Shown here piece by piece: positions 34,720 to 43,312 of a stretch of 64,000 nt of DNA. Positions within the stretch are counted from its first letter, which is position 1, and the number at the start of each line of letters is the position of its first letter. This DNA comes from Azotobacter vinelandii. Lineage in GTDB: Bacteria; Pseudomonadota; Gammaproteobacteria; Pseudomonadales; Pseudomonadaceae. Made by a program: the position numbers and the translations under genes. The DNA lies in NCBI RefSeq assembly GCF_001571105.1, contig NZ_BCTD01000007.1; one strand, written 5' to 3'. The notes beneath the pieces are model-generated. The model ran no database searches. It was given only the letters and a program-made list of their open reading frames with translations, and had not been told where the DNA came from.

Positions 34720-37554
34720 TCAGAGGCTGGCGATGCGCGCGCGCTGTTCGCCCAGCTTGCCCAAGGCCTGTTCGGCCTCGTTCAGTCTGGCGCGCTCCTT
34801 GGCGATCACCTCGGCCGGGGCCTTGTCGACGAAACTGGCGTTGCCCAGCTTGCCGCCGACGCGCTTGACCTCGCCTTCCAGGCGCTGGATCTCCTTGTCC
34901 AGACGGGCCAGTTCGGCGTCCTTGTCGATCAGCCCGGCCATCGGCACCAGCACCTGCATCTCGCCGACCAGCGCGGTGGCGGCCAGCGGTGCTTCCTCGC
35001 CGGCTTCCAGCACGCGGATGGATTCCAGCTTGGCCAGTTTCGTCAGCAACGGCCGGTTTTCTTCGAGGCGCCGCCGGTCGCTGTCCGAGGCGTTGTTCAG
35101 CGCCACGTCGATGCGCTTGGCCATGGAGATGTTCATTTCGCCGCGGATCTGCCGTATGCCGAGCATCAGCGCCTTGACCCACTCGATGTCCTCCTCGGCG
35201 GCCGCGTCGATGCGCGCCTCGTCGGCCAGCGGCCAGGGTTGCAGCATCAGGGTCGGGCCGGACTTGCCGGCCAGCGGCGCGAGGCGCTGCCAGATTTCCT
35301 CGCTGATGAAGGGCATGAAGGGGTGCGCCAGGCGCAGGGCGGTTTCCAGCACCCGCACCAGGGTGCGCCGAGTGCCGCGCTGGCGCTCGACGCTAGCAGT
35401 CTCGTCCCAGAGCACCGGCTTGACCAGCTCCAGGTACCAGGCGCAGTACTGGTCCCAGATGAACTCGTAGAGCGCCTGGGCGGCGAGGTCGAAGCGGAAG
35501 GCGTCGAGCTGGCGGGTCACCTCCTGCTCGGTGCGCTGCAGCGCCGAGACGATCCAGCGGTCCACCGGGGACAGCTCGACGGGTTCGTCGGCGGCGCCGC
35601 AATCCTTGCCCTCGGTGTTCTCGAAGACGAAGTTGGCGGCGTTCCACAGCTTGTTGCAGAAGTTGCGGTAGCCCTCGACCCGGCCCATGTCGAACTTGAT
35701 GTCGCGGCCGGTGGAGGCCAGCGAGCAGAAGGTGAAACGCAGCGCGTCGGTGCCGTAGCTGGCGATGCCCTCGGGGAATTCGGCGCGGGTCTGCTTGGCG
35801 ATCTTCTCGGCGAGCTTGGGCTGCATCATGCCGCTGGTGCGCTTGGTCACCAGGCTTTCCAGGTCGATGCCGTCGACGATGTCCAGCGGGTCGAGCACGT
35901 TACCCTTGGACTTGGACATCTTGTGGCCTTGGCTGTCGCGTACCAGGCCATGGACGTAGACGGTCCTGAAGGGGATCTGCCCGGTCAGGTGCAGGGACAG
36001 CATGATCATCCGGGCGACCCAGAAGAAGATGATGTCGAAGCCGGTGACCAGCACATCGGTGGGGTGGAAGGTCTTGAGGAACTCGGTCTGCTGCGGCCAG
36101 CCGAGGGTGGAGAAGGTCCACAGGCCGGAGCTGAACCAGGTGTCCAGCACGTCTTCGTCCTGGCGCAGCGGCTCGTCGTTGCGGATCGCGTACTTGCTGC
36201 GCACTTCCGCCTCGTCGCGGCCGACGTAGGCGTTGCCGGCCTCGTCGTACCAGGCCGGGATGCGGTGGCCCCACCAGAGCTGGCGGCTGATGCACCAGTC
36301 CTGGATGTCGCGCATCCAGGAGAAATACATGTTCTCGTACTGCCTGGGCACGAACTGGATGGAACCGTCCTCGACGGCGGCGATGGCCTTCTCGGCCAGC
36401 GGTTTGGTGGAGACGTACCACTGGTCGGTCAGCCAGGGTTCGATGATGGTGCCGGAACGGTCGCCGCGCGGCACCTTCAGGGCATGGTCGTCGATCTTCT
36501 CGAGAAGGCCCATGCCCTCGAAGTCGGCGACGATGGCCTTGCGCGCGTCGAAGCGGTCCATGCCGGCGTAGCCGTCCGGCAGGCTGGGGGCGACGCGGGT
36601 GTTCGGCGTGCCGTCGATGTCGAACACCTGGGCCTGGGCCAGGATGCCGGCGTTCTTGTCGAAGATGTTGATCAGCGGCAGGTGGTGGCGCTTGCCGACC
36701 TCGTAGTCGTTGAAGTCGTGGGCCGGGGTGATCTTCACGCAGCCGGTGCCGAATTCGCGGTCGACGTACTCGTCGGCGACGATCGGGATCAGGCGGTTGA
36801 CCAGCGGCAGCAGCACGTGGCGGCCGATCAGGTCCCGGTAGCGCTCGTCCTCCGGGTGCACGGCGACGGCGGCGTCGCCCAGCATGGTTTCCGGGCGGGT
36901 GGTGGCGACCACCAGGTAGTCCTTGCCCTCGGCGGTGCAGGCGTCGTCGGCCAGCGGGTAGCGCAGGTGCCAGAGGTGGCCCTTTTCGTCGTGGTTCTCC
37001 ACTTCCAGGTCGGAGATCGCGGTGTGCAGCTTGGTGTCCCAGTTGACCAGGCGCTTGCCGCGGTAGATCAGGCCGTCCTCGTGGAGGCGGACGAAGGCTT
37101 CCTTGACCGCTTCGGAAAGGCCCTCGTCCATGGTGAAGCGTTCCCGCGACCAGTCCACCGAGCTGCCGAGGCGGCGAATCTGCCGGGTGATGGTGCCGCC
37201 GGACTGTTCCTTCCATTCCCAGACCTTGTCGAGGAACTTCTCGCGACCGAGCGCGTGGCGGTCGAGGCCCTGGGCCGCCAGTTGGCGCTCCACTACCATC
37301 TGGGTGGCGATGCCGGCGTGGTCGGTGCCCGGCTGCCACAGGGTATTGCGGCCCTGCATGCGGCGGAGGCGGATCAGCGCGTCCATGATCGCGTTGTTGA
37401 AGCCGTGGCCCATGTGCAGGCTGCCGGTGACGTTCGGCGGCGGGATCATGATGGTGTAGGGTTCGCCGCTGCCCTGCGGGGCGAAGTAGTTCTTCGACTC
37501 CCATTCGGCGTACCAACGGGATTCAATGGCGTGCGGCTGGTAGGTCTTGTCCAT
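34720..37554 (-). CDS. valS: Valine--tRNA ligase
   Basis: A 944-residue class I aminoacyl-tRNA synthetase that charges tRNA-Val. The HIGH-type motif is SLHMGHGF (near residue 46), the editing domain lies at about 190-340, the KMSKS loop is GHKMSKSKGN (near residue 550), and the C-terminal coiled coil typical of ValRS (DAELARLDKEIQRLEGEVKRVGGKL...) ends the protein. It is the last gene of a minus-strand set pepA, holC, small acidic protein, valS, with a strong terminator downstream and three TGTAAATAC-like repeats upstream. Confidence 0.97.
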   Translation of the reverse strand: MDKTYQPHAIESRWYAEWESKNYFAPQGSGEPYTIMIPPPNVTGSLHMGHGFNNAIMDALIRLRRMQGRNTLWQPGTDHAGIATQMVVERQLAAQGLDRHALGREKFLDKVWEWKEQSGGTITRQIRRLGSSVDWSRERFTMDEGLSEAVKEAFVRLHEDGLIYRGKRLVNWDTKLHTAISDLEVENHDEKGHLWHLRYPLADDACTAEGKDYLVVATTRPETMLGDAAVAVHPEDERYRDLIGRHVLLPLVNRLIPIVADEYVDREFGTGCVKITPAHDFNDYEVGKRHHLPLINIFDKNAGILAQAQVFDIDGTPNTRVAPSLPDGYAGMDRFDARKAIVADFEGMGLLEKIDDHALKVPRGDRSGTIIEPWLTDQWYVSTKPLAEKAIAAVEDGSIQFVPRQYENMYFSWMRDIQDWCISRQLWWGHRIPAWYDEAGNAYVGRDEAEVRSKYAIRNDEPLRQDEDVLDTWFSSGLWTFSTLGWPQQTEFLKTFHPTDVLVTGFDIIFFWVARMIMLSLHLTGQIPFRTVYVHGLVRDSQGHKMSKSKGNVLDPLDIVDGIDLESLVTKRTSGMMQPKLAEKIAKQTRAEFPEGIASYGTDALRFTFCSLASTGRDIKFDMGRVEGYRNFCNKLWNAANFVFENTEGKDCGAADEPVELSPVDRWIVSALQRTEQEVTRQLDAFRFDLAAQALYEFIWDQYCAWYLELVKPVLWDETASVERQRGTRRTLVRVLETALRLAHPFMPFISEEIWQRLAPLAGKSGPTLMLQPWPLADEARIDAAAEEDIEWVKALMLGIRQIRGEMNISMAKRIDVALNNASDSDRRRLEENRPLLTKLAKLESIRVLEAGEEAPLAATALVGEMQVLVPMAGLIDKDAELARLDKEIQRLEGEVKRVGGKLGNASFVDKAPAEVIAKERARLNEAEQALGKLGEQRARIASL

Positions 37555-37607
37555 GCGGAGGAAACCCTTGTAAGACGGCTGATCTGGGAAAGACCGGGGA
37601 GTATAAA

Positions 37608-37664
37608 TGTAAATACTTGTTCATGGTTTCATGTATTTACGGCGAGCGGGGTTTCTGTAAATAC
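37608..37664. promoter_or_regulatory. Three TGTAAATAC-type repeats upstream of valS
   Basis: TGTAAATAC at 37608-37616, the inverted GTATTTAC at 37633-37640, and TGTAAATAC again at 37656-37664, spaced about 24 bp centre to centre in a locally AT-rich patch of an otherwise GC-rich region. The first two form a dyad with a 16-bp spacer. This could be an operator array or a structured leader for valS, inside the 144-bp gap after the preceding gene. No known regulator is assigned. Confidence 0.45.
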
Positions 37665-37698
37665 AGGAATACAGGCGGGTGGCCGCAAGGCCTGTGTG

Positions 37699-38043
37699 CT
37701 ACGGCTTGCGGGCGACGAGCAGGAGGCCCAGGCGGGCTTCGAGGCGGCGTTTCAGCTCGGCTTCGATCTGCGGCACGAAGTCGTCGACGACCTCCTGCAG
37801 GATCGACTGGGCCTCGGCGCGCAGGTTCTGCTCCAGACGCGGCGGCGGGGCGGCCGGAAGCGGCTCGGCTTCCTCTTCCTCTTCTTCATCGCCGGGAACG
37901 ATCTCCGAGAGCAGCGGGATGTCGTCGGCGTCGAGGGCTTCGGTGAGCAGGGGCGGCAGCGAGTCTTCGTCCAGCAGGTCGCGGATCGATTGCAGATCGC
38001 TCAGCAGGTGGTTGGTGTCCGGTTTTGGCTTCAGGCTATCCAT
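37699..38043 (-). CDS. Small acidic conserved protein between holC and valS
   Basis: A 114-residue protein with a very acidic middle (GDEEEEEEAEPL at about 51-62) and an amphipathic helical C-terminus (RLEQNLRAEAQSILQEVVDDFVPQIEAELKRRLEARLGLLL). It starts 6 bp after the holC stop codon and is surely cotranscribed with it. Genes of this kind sit between holC and valS in Pseudomonas; function unknown. No enzyme motif is visible. Confidence 0.8.
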   Translation of the reverse strand: MDSLKPKPDTNHLLSDLQSIRDLLDEDSLPPLLTEALDADDIPLLSEIVPGDEEEEEEAEPLPAAPPPRLEQNLRAEAQSILQEVVDDFVPQIEAELKRRLEARLGLLLVARKP

Positions 38044-38049
38044 GGCGTG

Positions 38050-38478
38050 TCAGATGCGTGACAGACGATGATCCTGTAAAGCATAGCCGCGCTCGCGGTA
38101 GAGGCGGTAGCTGGCGCGCGTGGCCTGACGTATGACCGGTTCGCTCACCACCAGTTCGGCGATCCGCTCGAAACGTGCGCAGAAGGACGGCACGCTCAGG
38201 GCCAGGTTGATCAGCAGGTCGCGATGGCTGCCGGGGTCGTCGCCCAGGCCCAGGGCGATCGGTGCATCGGCGTCTTCCTCGAACAGGCCGTGGGGAAGGA
38301 AGGCCTCGCTCTTGAAGCTCCATAGCCGGGCGTCCAGCGTTTCGCGCTGGGGCGCGTCCTGACAGTGCAGGTAGATGCGGCGCCCCAGGCGCCAGGCCTT
38401 TTCCGTCAGCTTGCAGGCGAAATCCAGGCGTGCCGCCGGGTCCGCGGAGGGCAGGATATAGAAGTCGACCTGGGGCAT
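38050..38478 (-). CDS. holC: DNA polymerase III subunit chi
   Basis: A 142-residue HolC protein, the clamp-loader-associated chi subunit that links the replisome to SSB. The start MPQVDFYIL and the following KLTEKAWRLGRRIYLHCQDAPQRETLDARLWSF, ALGLGDDPGSHRDLLINLA and the C-terminal RASYRLYRERGYALQDHRL fit the family. It lies between pepA (46 bp upstream) and the small acidic gene, the usual Pseudomonas order. Confidence 0.95.
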   Translation of the reverse strand: MPQVDFYILPSADPAARLDFACKLTEKAWRLGRRIYLHCQDAPQRETLDARLWSFKSEAFLPHGLFEEDADAPIALGLGDDPGSHRDLLINLALSVPSFCARFERIAELVVSEPVIRQATRASYRLYRERGYALQDHRLSRI

Positions 38479-38524
38479 GGAGTCCTCGGCGGCGCGGGAG
38501 CGGGGCGGCCGCTCCCGCCGTGGC

Positions 38525-40015
38525 TCAGGGGGCGCTGCGGTCCAGCAGGAACTGGGTCAGCAGCGGTACCGGGCGGCCGGTGGCGCCCTTTTCCTTGCCG
38601 CCGCTGATCCAGGCCGTGCCGGCGATGTCCAGGTGCGCCCAGTGGTAGTTCTTGGCGAAGCGCGAGAGGAAGCAGGCGGCGGTGATGGTGCCGGCCTTGG
38701 GGCCGCCGATATTGGCCATGTCGGCGAACGGGCTGTCGAGCTGCTCCTGGTATTCCTCGAACAGCGGCAACTGCCAGGCGCGGTCGGCGGCATGTTCGCC
38801 GGCCTCGAGGACCTGGCGGATCAGGTCGTCGTCGTTGCCCATCAGGCCCGAGGCCTGGGTGCCCAGGGCGGTGATGCAGGCGCCGGTGAGGGTGGCGATG
38901 TCGATCACCGCCTGCGGCTTGAAGCGTTCGGCGTAGGTGAGGGCGTCGCACAGAACCAGACGGCCTTCGGCGTCGGTGTTGAGGATCTCCACGGTCTGCC
39001 CGCTCATGCTGGTGACGATGTCGCCGGGGCGGGTGGCGCCGCCGCTGGGCATGTTCTCGGCGCAGGCCAGAAGGCCCACGACGTTGATCGGCAGCGCCAG
39101 TTCGAGCAGGGCGCGGAAGGTGCCGAGCACGCTGGCGGCGCCACACATGTCGTACTTCATCTCGTCCATGCCCGAACCCGGCTTGAGGCTGATGCCGCCG
39201 CTGTCGAAGGTGATGCCCTTGCCGACCAGCACGAAGGGTTGCTCGTCCTTCTTGCCGCCCTGGTAGTCGAGCACGATCAGCCGTGGCGGCTGGTCGCTGC
39301 CCTGGGCCACGGCGAGGAAGGCGCCCATGCCGAGCTCCTTGAGTTTCTTCTCGTCGAGGACTTCGACCTTCAGGGTGTCGTAGGTCTTGGCCAGCGCCTT
39401 GGCCTCGCTGGCCAGGGAGGTCGGATGGCAGAGGTTCGGCGGCAGGTTGCCGAGGTCGCGGGTCAGGGCCATGCCGTCGACGATCGCCTGGGCATGGCTG
39501 GCGGCGCGCTCCACCTCGGCCTGGCCGGCCTTGTCGCAGAGCAGGACGAGCTTCTTCAGGACCGGCGCGGTGGCCTTCTCGCTCTTGAAGCGATCGAACG
39601 CGTAGGTGGCATCGAGCAGGGTCTCGGCCAGCAGGCGGGTCTTGCCATAGGTGTCACGTCCCTTGACCTGGAGTTCGCCCAGGGTCAGGGCGGCATCGCT
39701 GCCGCCCAGGCCCTTCAGCGCGCCGTAGGTTGCAGCGGCGATCTTGCGGAACTGGCGGTCGCTCAGCTCGCCCTCCTTGCCGGCGCCGACCAGCAGCACG
39801 CGCTCCGCCTTGAGGTTCGGCACCGCGTGCAGCAGCAGGGTCTGTCCGACCTTGCCGGCAAGGTCGCCGCGCTTGAGGGCGGCCGACAGGGCGCCGTCGG
39901 CGGCCTGGTCGATGGCCTTGGCGGTGGCGCCCAGTTTGCGGCCTTCGCCGACGGCAACCACCAGCGTTGCAGTTTTCAGGGTTTGCGGGCTGGTACTTTT
40001 GACAACGAGTTGCAT
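38525..40015 (-). CDS. pepA: Leucyl aminopeptidase PepA
   Basis: A 496-residue M17 metallopeptidase that releases N-terminal residues; relatives also act as DNA-binding proteins. The catalytic domain carries the di-metal signature NTDAEGRL, with VGKGITFDSGGISLKPG and YDMCGAASVLG before it. The start MQLVVKS at 40015 has GGGGA upstream and matches family starts; the longer frame adds seven unlikely residues. It diverges from lptF across 270 bp, as in other pseudomonads. Confidence 0.96.
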   Translation of the reverse strand: MQLVVKSTSPQTLKTATLVVAVGEGRKLGATAKAIDQAADGALSAALKRGDLAGKVGQTLLLHAVPNLKAERVLLVGAGKEGELSDRQFRKIAAATYGALKGLGGSDAALTLGELQVKGRDTYGKTRLLAETLLDATYAFDRFKSEKATAPVLKKLVLLCDKAGQAEVERAASHAQAIVDGMALTRDLGNLPPNLCHPTSLASEAKALAKTYDTLKVEVLDEKKLKELGMGAFLAVAQGSDQPPRLIVLDYQGGKKDEQPFVLVGKGITFDSGGISLKPGSGMDEMKYDMCGAASVLGTFRALLELALPINVVGLLACAENMPSGGATRPGDIVTSMSGQTVEILNTDAEGRLVLCDALTYAERFKPQAVIDIATLTGACITALGTQASGLMGNDDDLIRQVLEAGEHAADRAWQLPLFEEYQEQLDSPFADMANIGGPKAGTITAACFLSRFAKNYHWAHLDIAGTAWISGGKEKGATGRPVPLLTQFLLDRSAP

Positions 40016-40285
40016 GGCGTGATGTCCCCAAGACAAATGGGTCTGGTTTGCAGGATAATGCCGTTCTTTTTTGTGGCGCGTTGCAGGCCGCCGGGAATGC
40101 TGCGTTCGGCCATCGGTGCGGGATCGGGTTGGCGCCCTTTCACGTCAGGGACACTGCACAGCCTTGCCTGGTCCTGCCCCGTCCGGCCGCGTGGCTTCTT
40201 CGACGGCCCGTGGGGCGGTGGGTCGGCAACGAGGCGGCTAGTTTGAGCACAGCCGCCTGAGCCTGACAACCCTGGAGTGTCCGGT

Positions 40286-41407
40286 TTGATCATTCCTCGC
40301 TATCTCTCCCGTGAGCTGCTGATGACGCTGGGCGCGGTCAGTGCCGTGCTGCTGGCGATCATCATGAGCGGCCGCTTCATCAAATATCTGGCGCAGGCCG
40401 CCCAAGGCCTGCTCGATCCCGGCGTACTGCTGCAGATCATGCTCTACCGGGTGCCCAGCTTCCTTGAGCTGATCCTGCCGCTGGGGCTGTTTCTCGGCAT
40501 TCTGCTGGCCTATGGCCGGTTGTATCTCGACAGCGAGATGACCGTGCTGGCGGCGACCGGCATGAGTCCGCAGCGCCTGGCCGTCTATACCCTGGTACCG
40601 GCCATTCCGGTCGCCGCGCTGGTCGCCTGGATGAGCCTGGGGCTGGCGCCCCAGGGGATACGCCTGGTCGAGCAACTGCTCAACGAGCAGAAGGCCCTGA
40701 CCGAGTTCGATACCCTGGTGCCGGGCCGCTTCCAGACCATGAAGGACGGTTCCCGGGTGACCTATGTCGAGGACCTGACGGATGATCGCACTGAGCTTTC
40801 CCGCGTGTTCATCAGCGAGAAGCAGATGTCCCGCGACGGTGGGAAGGAGCGTGGCATCGCCGTGCTGGTGGCGGAAGGTGGGCGTCAGGAAGTACAGGCG
40901 GACGGCAGTCGTTACCTGATCCTGCAGAACGGCTACCGCTACGATGGCAACCCCGGCGAAGCCGACTATCGGGTGATCCGCTACGACACCTATGGCGTGC
41001 TGCTGGCCAGGCCGGCGGTGAGCAGCGAGATCAACGAGCGCGAGGCGATTCCCACCAGTGAGTTGATCGGCAGCGACCAGCCGCGTCATCAGGCCGAGCT
41101 GCAATGGCGCCTTTCCCTGCCCCTGCTGGTGTTCGTGGTCGCCGTGCTGGCGGTGCCGCTGGCCAGGGCCAATCCCCGCCAGGGCCGCTTTCTCAAGCTG
41201 CTTCCGGCGATTCTTCTCTACATGGCCTATCTGGCCACGCTGATCGCCGTGCGCGGCGAACTGGACAAGGGCAAGATCCCGATGCTGATAGGCCTCTGGT
41301 GGGTCCATGGAGTTTTCCTGCTGATCGGTCTGGGGCTGCTGTTCTGGGAACCCCTGCGCCTGCAATTGGCGCGTCGGCGTGCCGAGCGGAGTCTGAATCA
41401 TGGGTAA
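40286..41407 (+). CDS. lptF: LPS export permease LptF
   Basis: A 373-residue inner-membrane protein of the LptB2FG transporter that pulls lipopolysaccharide out of the membrane for export. It has three N-terminal helices (ending at about residue 120), a periplasmic jellyroll domain and three C-terminal helices. I place the start at TTG 40286: the GGAG at 40274-40277 then has 8-bp spacing and the protein begins MIIPRYLSRELL as in relatives. An in-frame GTG at 40277 would overlap that ribosome site. Its end overlaps lptG by 8 bp. Confidence 0.94.
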   Translation: MIIPRYLSRELLMTLGAVSAVLLAIIMSGRFIKYLAQAAQGLLDPGVLLQIMLYRVPSFLELILPLGLFLGILLAYGRLYLDSEMTVLAATGMSPQRLAVYTLVPAIPVAALVAWMSLGLAPQGIRLVEQLLNEQKALTEFDTLVPGRFQTMKDGSRVTYVEDLTDDRTELSRVFISEKQMSRDGGKERGIAVLVAEGGRQEVQADGSRYLILQNGYRYDGNPGEADYRVIRYDTYGVLLARPAVSSEINEREAIPTSELIGSDQPRHQAELQWRLSLPLLVFVVAVLAVPLARANPRQGRFLKLLPAILLYMAYLATLIAVRGELDKGKIPMLIGLWWVHGVFLLIGLGLLFWEPLRLQLARRRAERSLNHG

Positions 41408-42461
41408 GCTGGACAGATACATCGGCGCCAGCGTGTCTCTCTCCATCCTGGCGGTGCTCGGGGTGCTCGTCGGCCTGGCCCTGCTGTTCTCCTTCGTCGA
41501 CGAACTGGGCGATGTCCAGGGCGATTACGATCTGGCCGCCGCGGCCTGGTACGTTTTCCTGACCGTGCCGCAGCGAACCTATGAAATGCTGCCGATGGGG
41601 GCGCTGATCGGTTGCCTGATCGGCCTCGGCAGCCTGGCCAGCAGCAGCGAACTGACGGTCATACGGGCTTCCGGGATATCCCTCGGCCGTATCGTCTGGG
41701 CGGTGATGAAGCCCATGCTGGTGCTGATGGTGCTCGGCGGTCTGCTCGGCGAATACCTGGCGCCCTGGGCGGAGAACAAGGCCGAGGCGCACCGTTCCCT
41801 GGCACAGGGCGGCGGCGAGGCGCAGACCTCCAAGCATGGTCTCTGGCATCGCCAGGGCAACGAATTCGTGCATATCAACGCGGTGCAGCCGGGTGGCGTG
41901 CTGTACGGGGTGACGCGCTACCGCTTCGACGATCAGCGCCACATGCTGTGGTCCAGCTTCGCCCGGAAGGCAGAGTTCCGGGGTGGGAACTGGCAACTGG
42001 AGGACGTGACGACCACCCGTTTCCTCGAACGCAGTACCGAGGTCGCCAAGGCCGCGACGGAACAGTGGGATATCCTGCTGAGTCCGCAACTGCTGGGAAC
42101 GGTGGTCATGGACCCGGAGGCTTTGTCGGTCACCGGGCTCTGGCACTACATCCATTACCTGGCCGAGCAGGAGCTGAACAACGCGCGCTACTGGCTGGCC
42201 TTCTGGGGCAAGGTGCTGCAGCCTCTGGTGACCGCGGCGCTGGTGCTGATGGCGATTTCTTTCATCTTCGGCCCGCTGCGTTCGGTCACCCTCGGACAGC
42301 GGCTTTTCACGGGGGTGCTGGCCGGCTTCGTCTTCCGCATGTTCCAGGACTTGCTCGGCCCTTCGAGCCAGGTGTTCGGCTTCTCGCCCCTGCTGGCAGT
42401 GCTCCTGCCCGCCGGGCTTTGCGCCCTGCTGGGGGTGTATCTGCTGCGACGTGCAGGGTAG
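41400..42461 (+). CDS. lptG: LPS export permease LptG
   Basis: A 353-residue partner of LptF. MGKLDRYIGASVSLSILAVLGVLVGLALLFSFVDELGD opens the first helix, as in the family; helices two and three follow (PMGALIGCLIGLGSLA), then the periplasmic domain (about 130-260) and three C-terminal helices (ALVLMAISFIFGPLRS, LLAVLLPAGLCALLGVYLLRR). The ATG lies within the end of lptF, so the pair is translated together in equal amounts. Confidence 0.95.
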   Translation: MGKLDRYIGASVSLSILAVLGVLVGLALLFSFVDELGDVQGDYDLAAAAWYVFLTVPQRTYEMLPMGALIGCLIGLGSLASSSELTVIRASGISLGRIVWAVMKPMLVLMVLGGLLGEYLAPWAENKAEAHRSLAQGGGEAQTSKHGLWHRQGNEFVHINAVQPGGVLYGVTRYRFDDQRHMLWSSFARKAEFRGGNWQLEDVTTTRFLERSTEVAKAATEQWDILLSPQLLGTVVMDPEALSVTGLWHYIHYLAEQELNNARYWLAFWGKVLQPLVTAALVLMAISFIFGPLRSVTLGQRLFTGVLAGFVFRMFQDLLGPSSQVFGFSPLLAVLLPAGLCALLGVYLLRRAG

Positions 42462-42507
42462 GGGCTTCCCCCACCGTCATGGTGGGCGGAGGAAGGCCGG
42501 GCGAGCG

Positions 42508-43002
42508 CTACTTCTTGTGGATGTTCTTCGGCAGCCGGACCACCTGGCTGCTGGAGTACATGTCCTGCCAGGTGCGTCCCCTCTTGTCCCAGAGCATCCA
42601 GAAATGGCCCAGGCCGAAGCACAGCCAGGAGGCGATGGCGACCAGAAAACGCAGCAGCGCCTGCCAGAGGTCGATTGCGGTGCCGTCGCTGTTCTGGACG
42701 CGCAGGCCCCAGACCTGCATGCCGAGGGTCTGGCCCTTGTGTGTCCAGAATTTCGCGAAAAAGCCGAACAGGCAGAAGAACAGCAGGGTGGAGAGCAACG
42801 GGTCGCCATCCAGTGCGCCGGCATCGGACAGTTGTCTGAGGCGCTCGCTACCGAGGATGGCCATCTGGACCAGCTTGTAGATGAAGGTGACGACGATCAG
42901 CAGGGCTACGCAGAGCAGGAAGTCATAGAACATCGCCGCTAGGCGACGGGGCAGCCCTGCGGCAGGAAAATCACCTCGGGGGATCAGGGCGGGCTTGGGC
43001 AT
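42508..43002 (-). CDS. RDD-family membrane protein
   Basis: A 164-residue membrane protein with the RDD signature: AAGLPRRLAAMFYDFLLCVALL at the N-terminus (here R-x-x-A-x-x-x-D), a second and third hydrophobic helix, and KGQTLGMQVWGLRVQNSDG ... RTWQDMYSSSQVV at the end. Start MPKPALIPRG at 43002 is chosen because it leaves a short N-terminus as in relatives. Function is not known; some RDD proteins affect ion or osmotic stress. It is convergent with lptG and shares a two-way terminator region with the cold-shock gene upstream. Confidence 0.85.
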   Translation of the reverse strand: MPKPALIPRGDFPAAGLPRRLAAMFYDFLLCVALLIVVTFIYKLVQMAILGSERLRQLSDAGALDGDPLLSTLLFFCLFGFFAKFWTHKGQTLGMQVWGLRVQNSDGTAIDLWQALLRFLVAIASWLCFGLGHFWMLWDKRGRTWQDMYSSSQVVRLPKNIHKK

Positions 43003-43052
43003 GGCGGACTCGCGGTCAGGCAAAGGCCGGCATTCTACGGGATCCGGGCATG

Positions 43053-43086
43053 AAAAAGCCCTCGATGCCGTCATCGAGGGCTTTTT
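43053..43086 (-). terminator. Rho-independent terminator of the cold-shock gene
   Basis: A 10-bp perfect stem (GCCCTCGATG with CATCGAGGGC, loop of 4) flanked by AAAAA on one side and TTTTT on the other, 13 bp after the cold-shock stop codon. It can work in both directions. Confidence 0.9.
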
Positions 43087-43099
43087 GTCGAGCCGGCGA

Positions 43100-43312
43100 T
43101 CAGCCCAGGATCTGAACCTTGTCGGCCTGCATGCCCTTCTGGCCCTGCACTGCTTCGAAGCTGACTTTCTGGCCTTCCTTCAGGCTCTTGAAGCCAGTAC
43201 CTTCGATCGCACGGAAGTGAACGAACAGATCCGGACCGCTCTCGGGAGTGATGAAACCAAAGCCTTTCTCGTCGTTGAACCACTTGACGGTGCCGGTTTG
43301 ACGATTCGACAT
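43100..43312 (-). CDS. CspA-family cold-shock protein
   Basis: A 70-residue OB-fold RNA/DNA chaperone. RNP1 (KGFGFIT) and RNP2 (LFVHF) are present, with TGTVKWFNDEKGFGFI at the start and QADKVQIL at the end. It is similar to CapB/CspA proteins of Pseudomonas. AAGGAA precedes the ATG. It ends in a strong terminator and is monocistronic. A leader of roughly 90-100 nt is likely, a size that fits cold-shock mRNA control. Confidence 0.96.
   Translation of the reverse strand: MSNRQTGTVKWFNDEKGFGFITPESGPDLFVHFRAIEGTGFKSLKEGQKVSFEAVQGQKGMQADKVQILG

Noticed and set aside
34702..38061. An open frame of over 1100 codons opposite valS
   Set aside because: Antisense shadow of valS, with no ribosome site and no domain.
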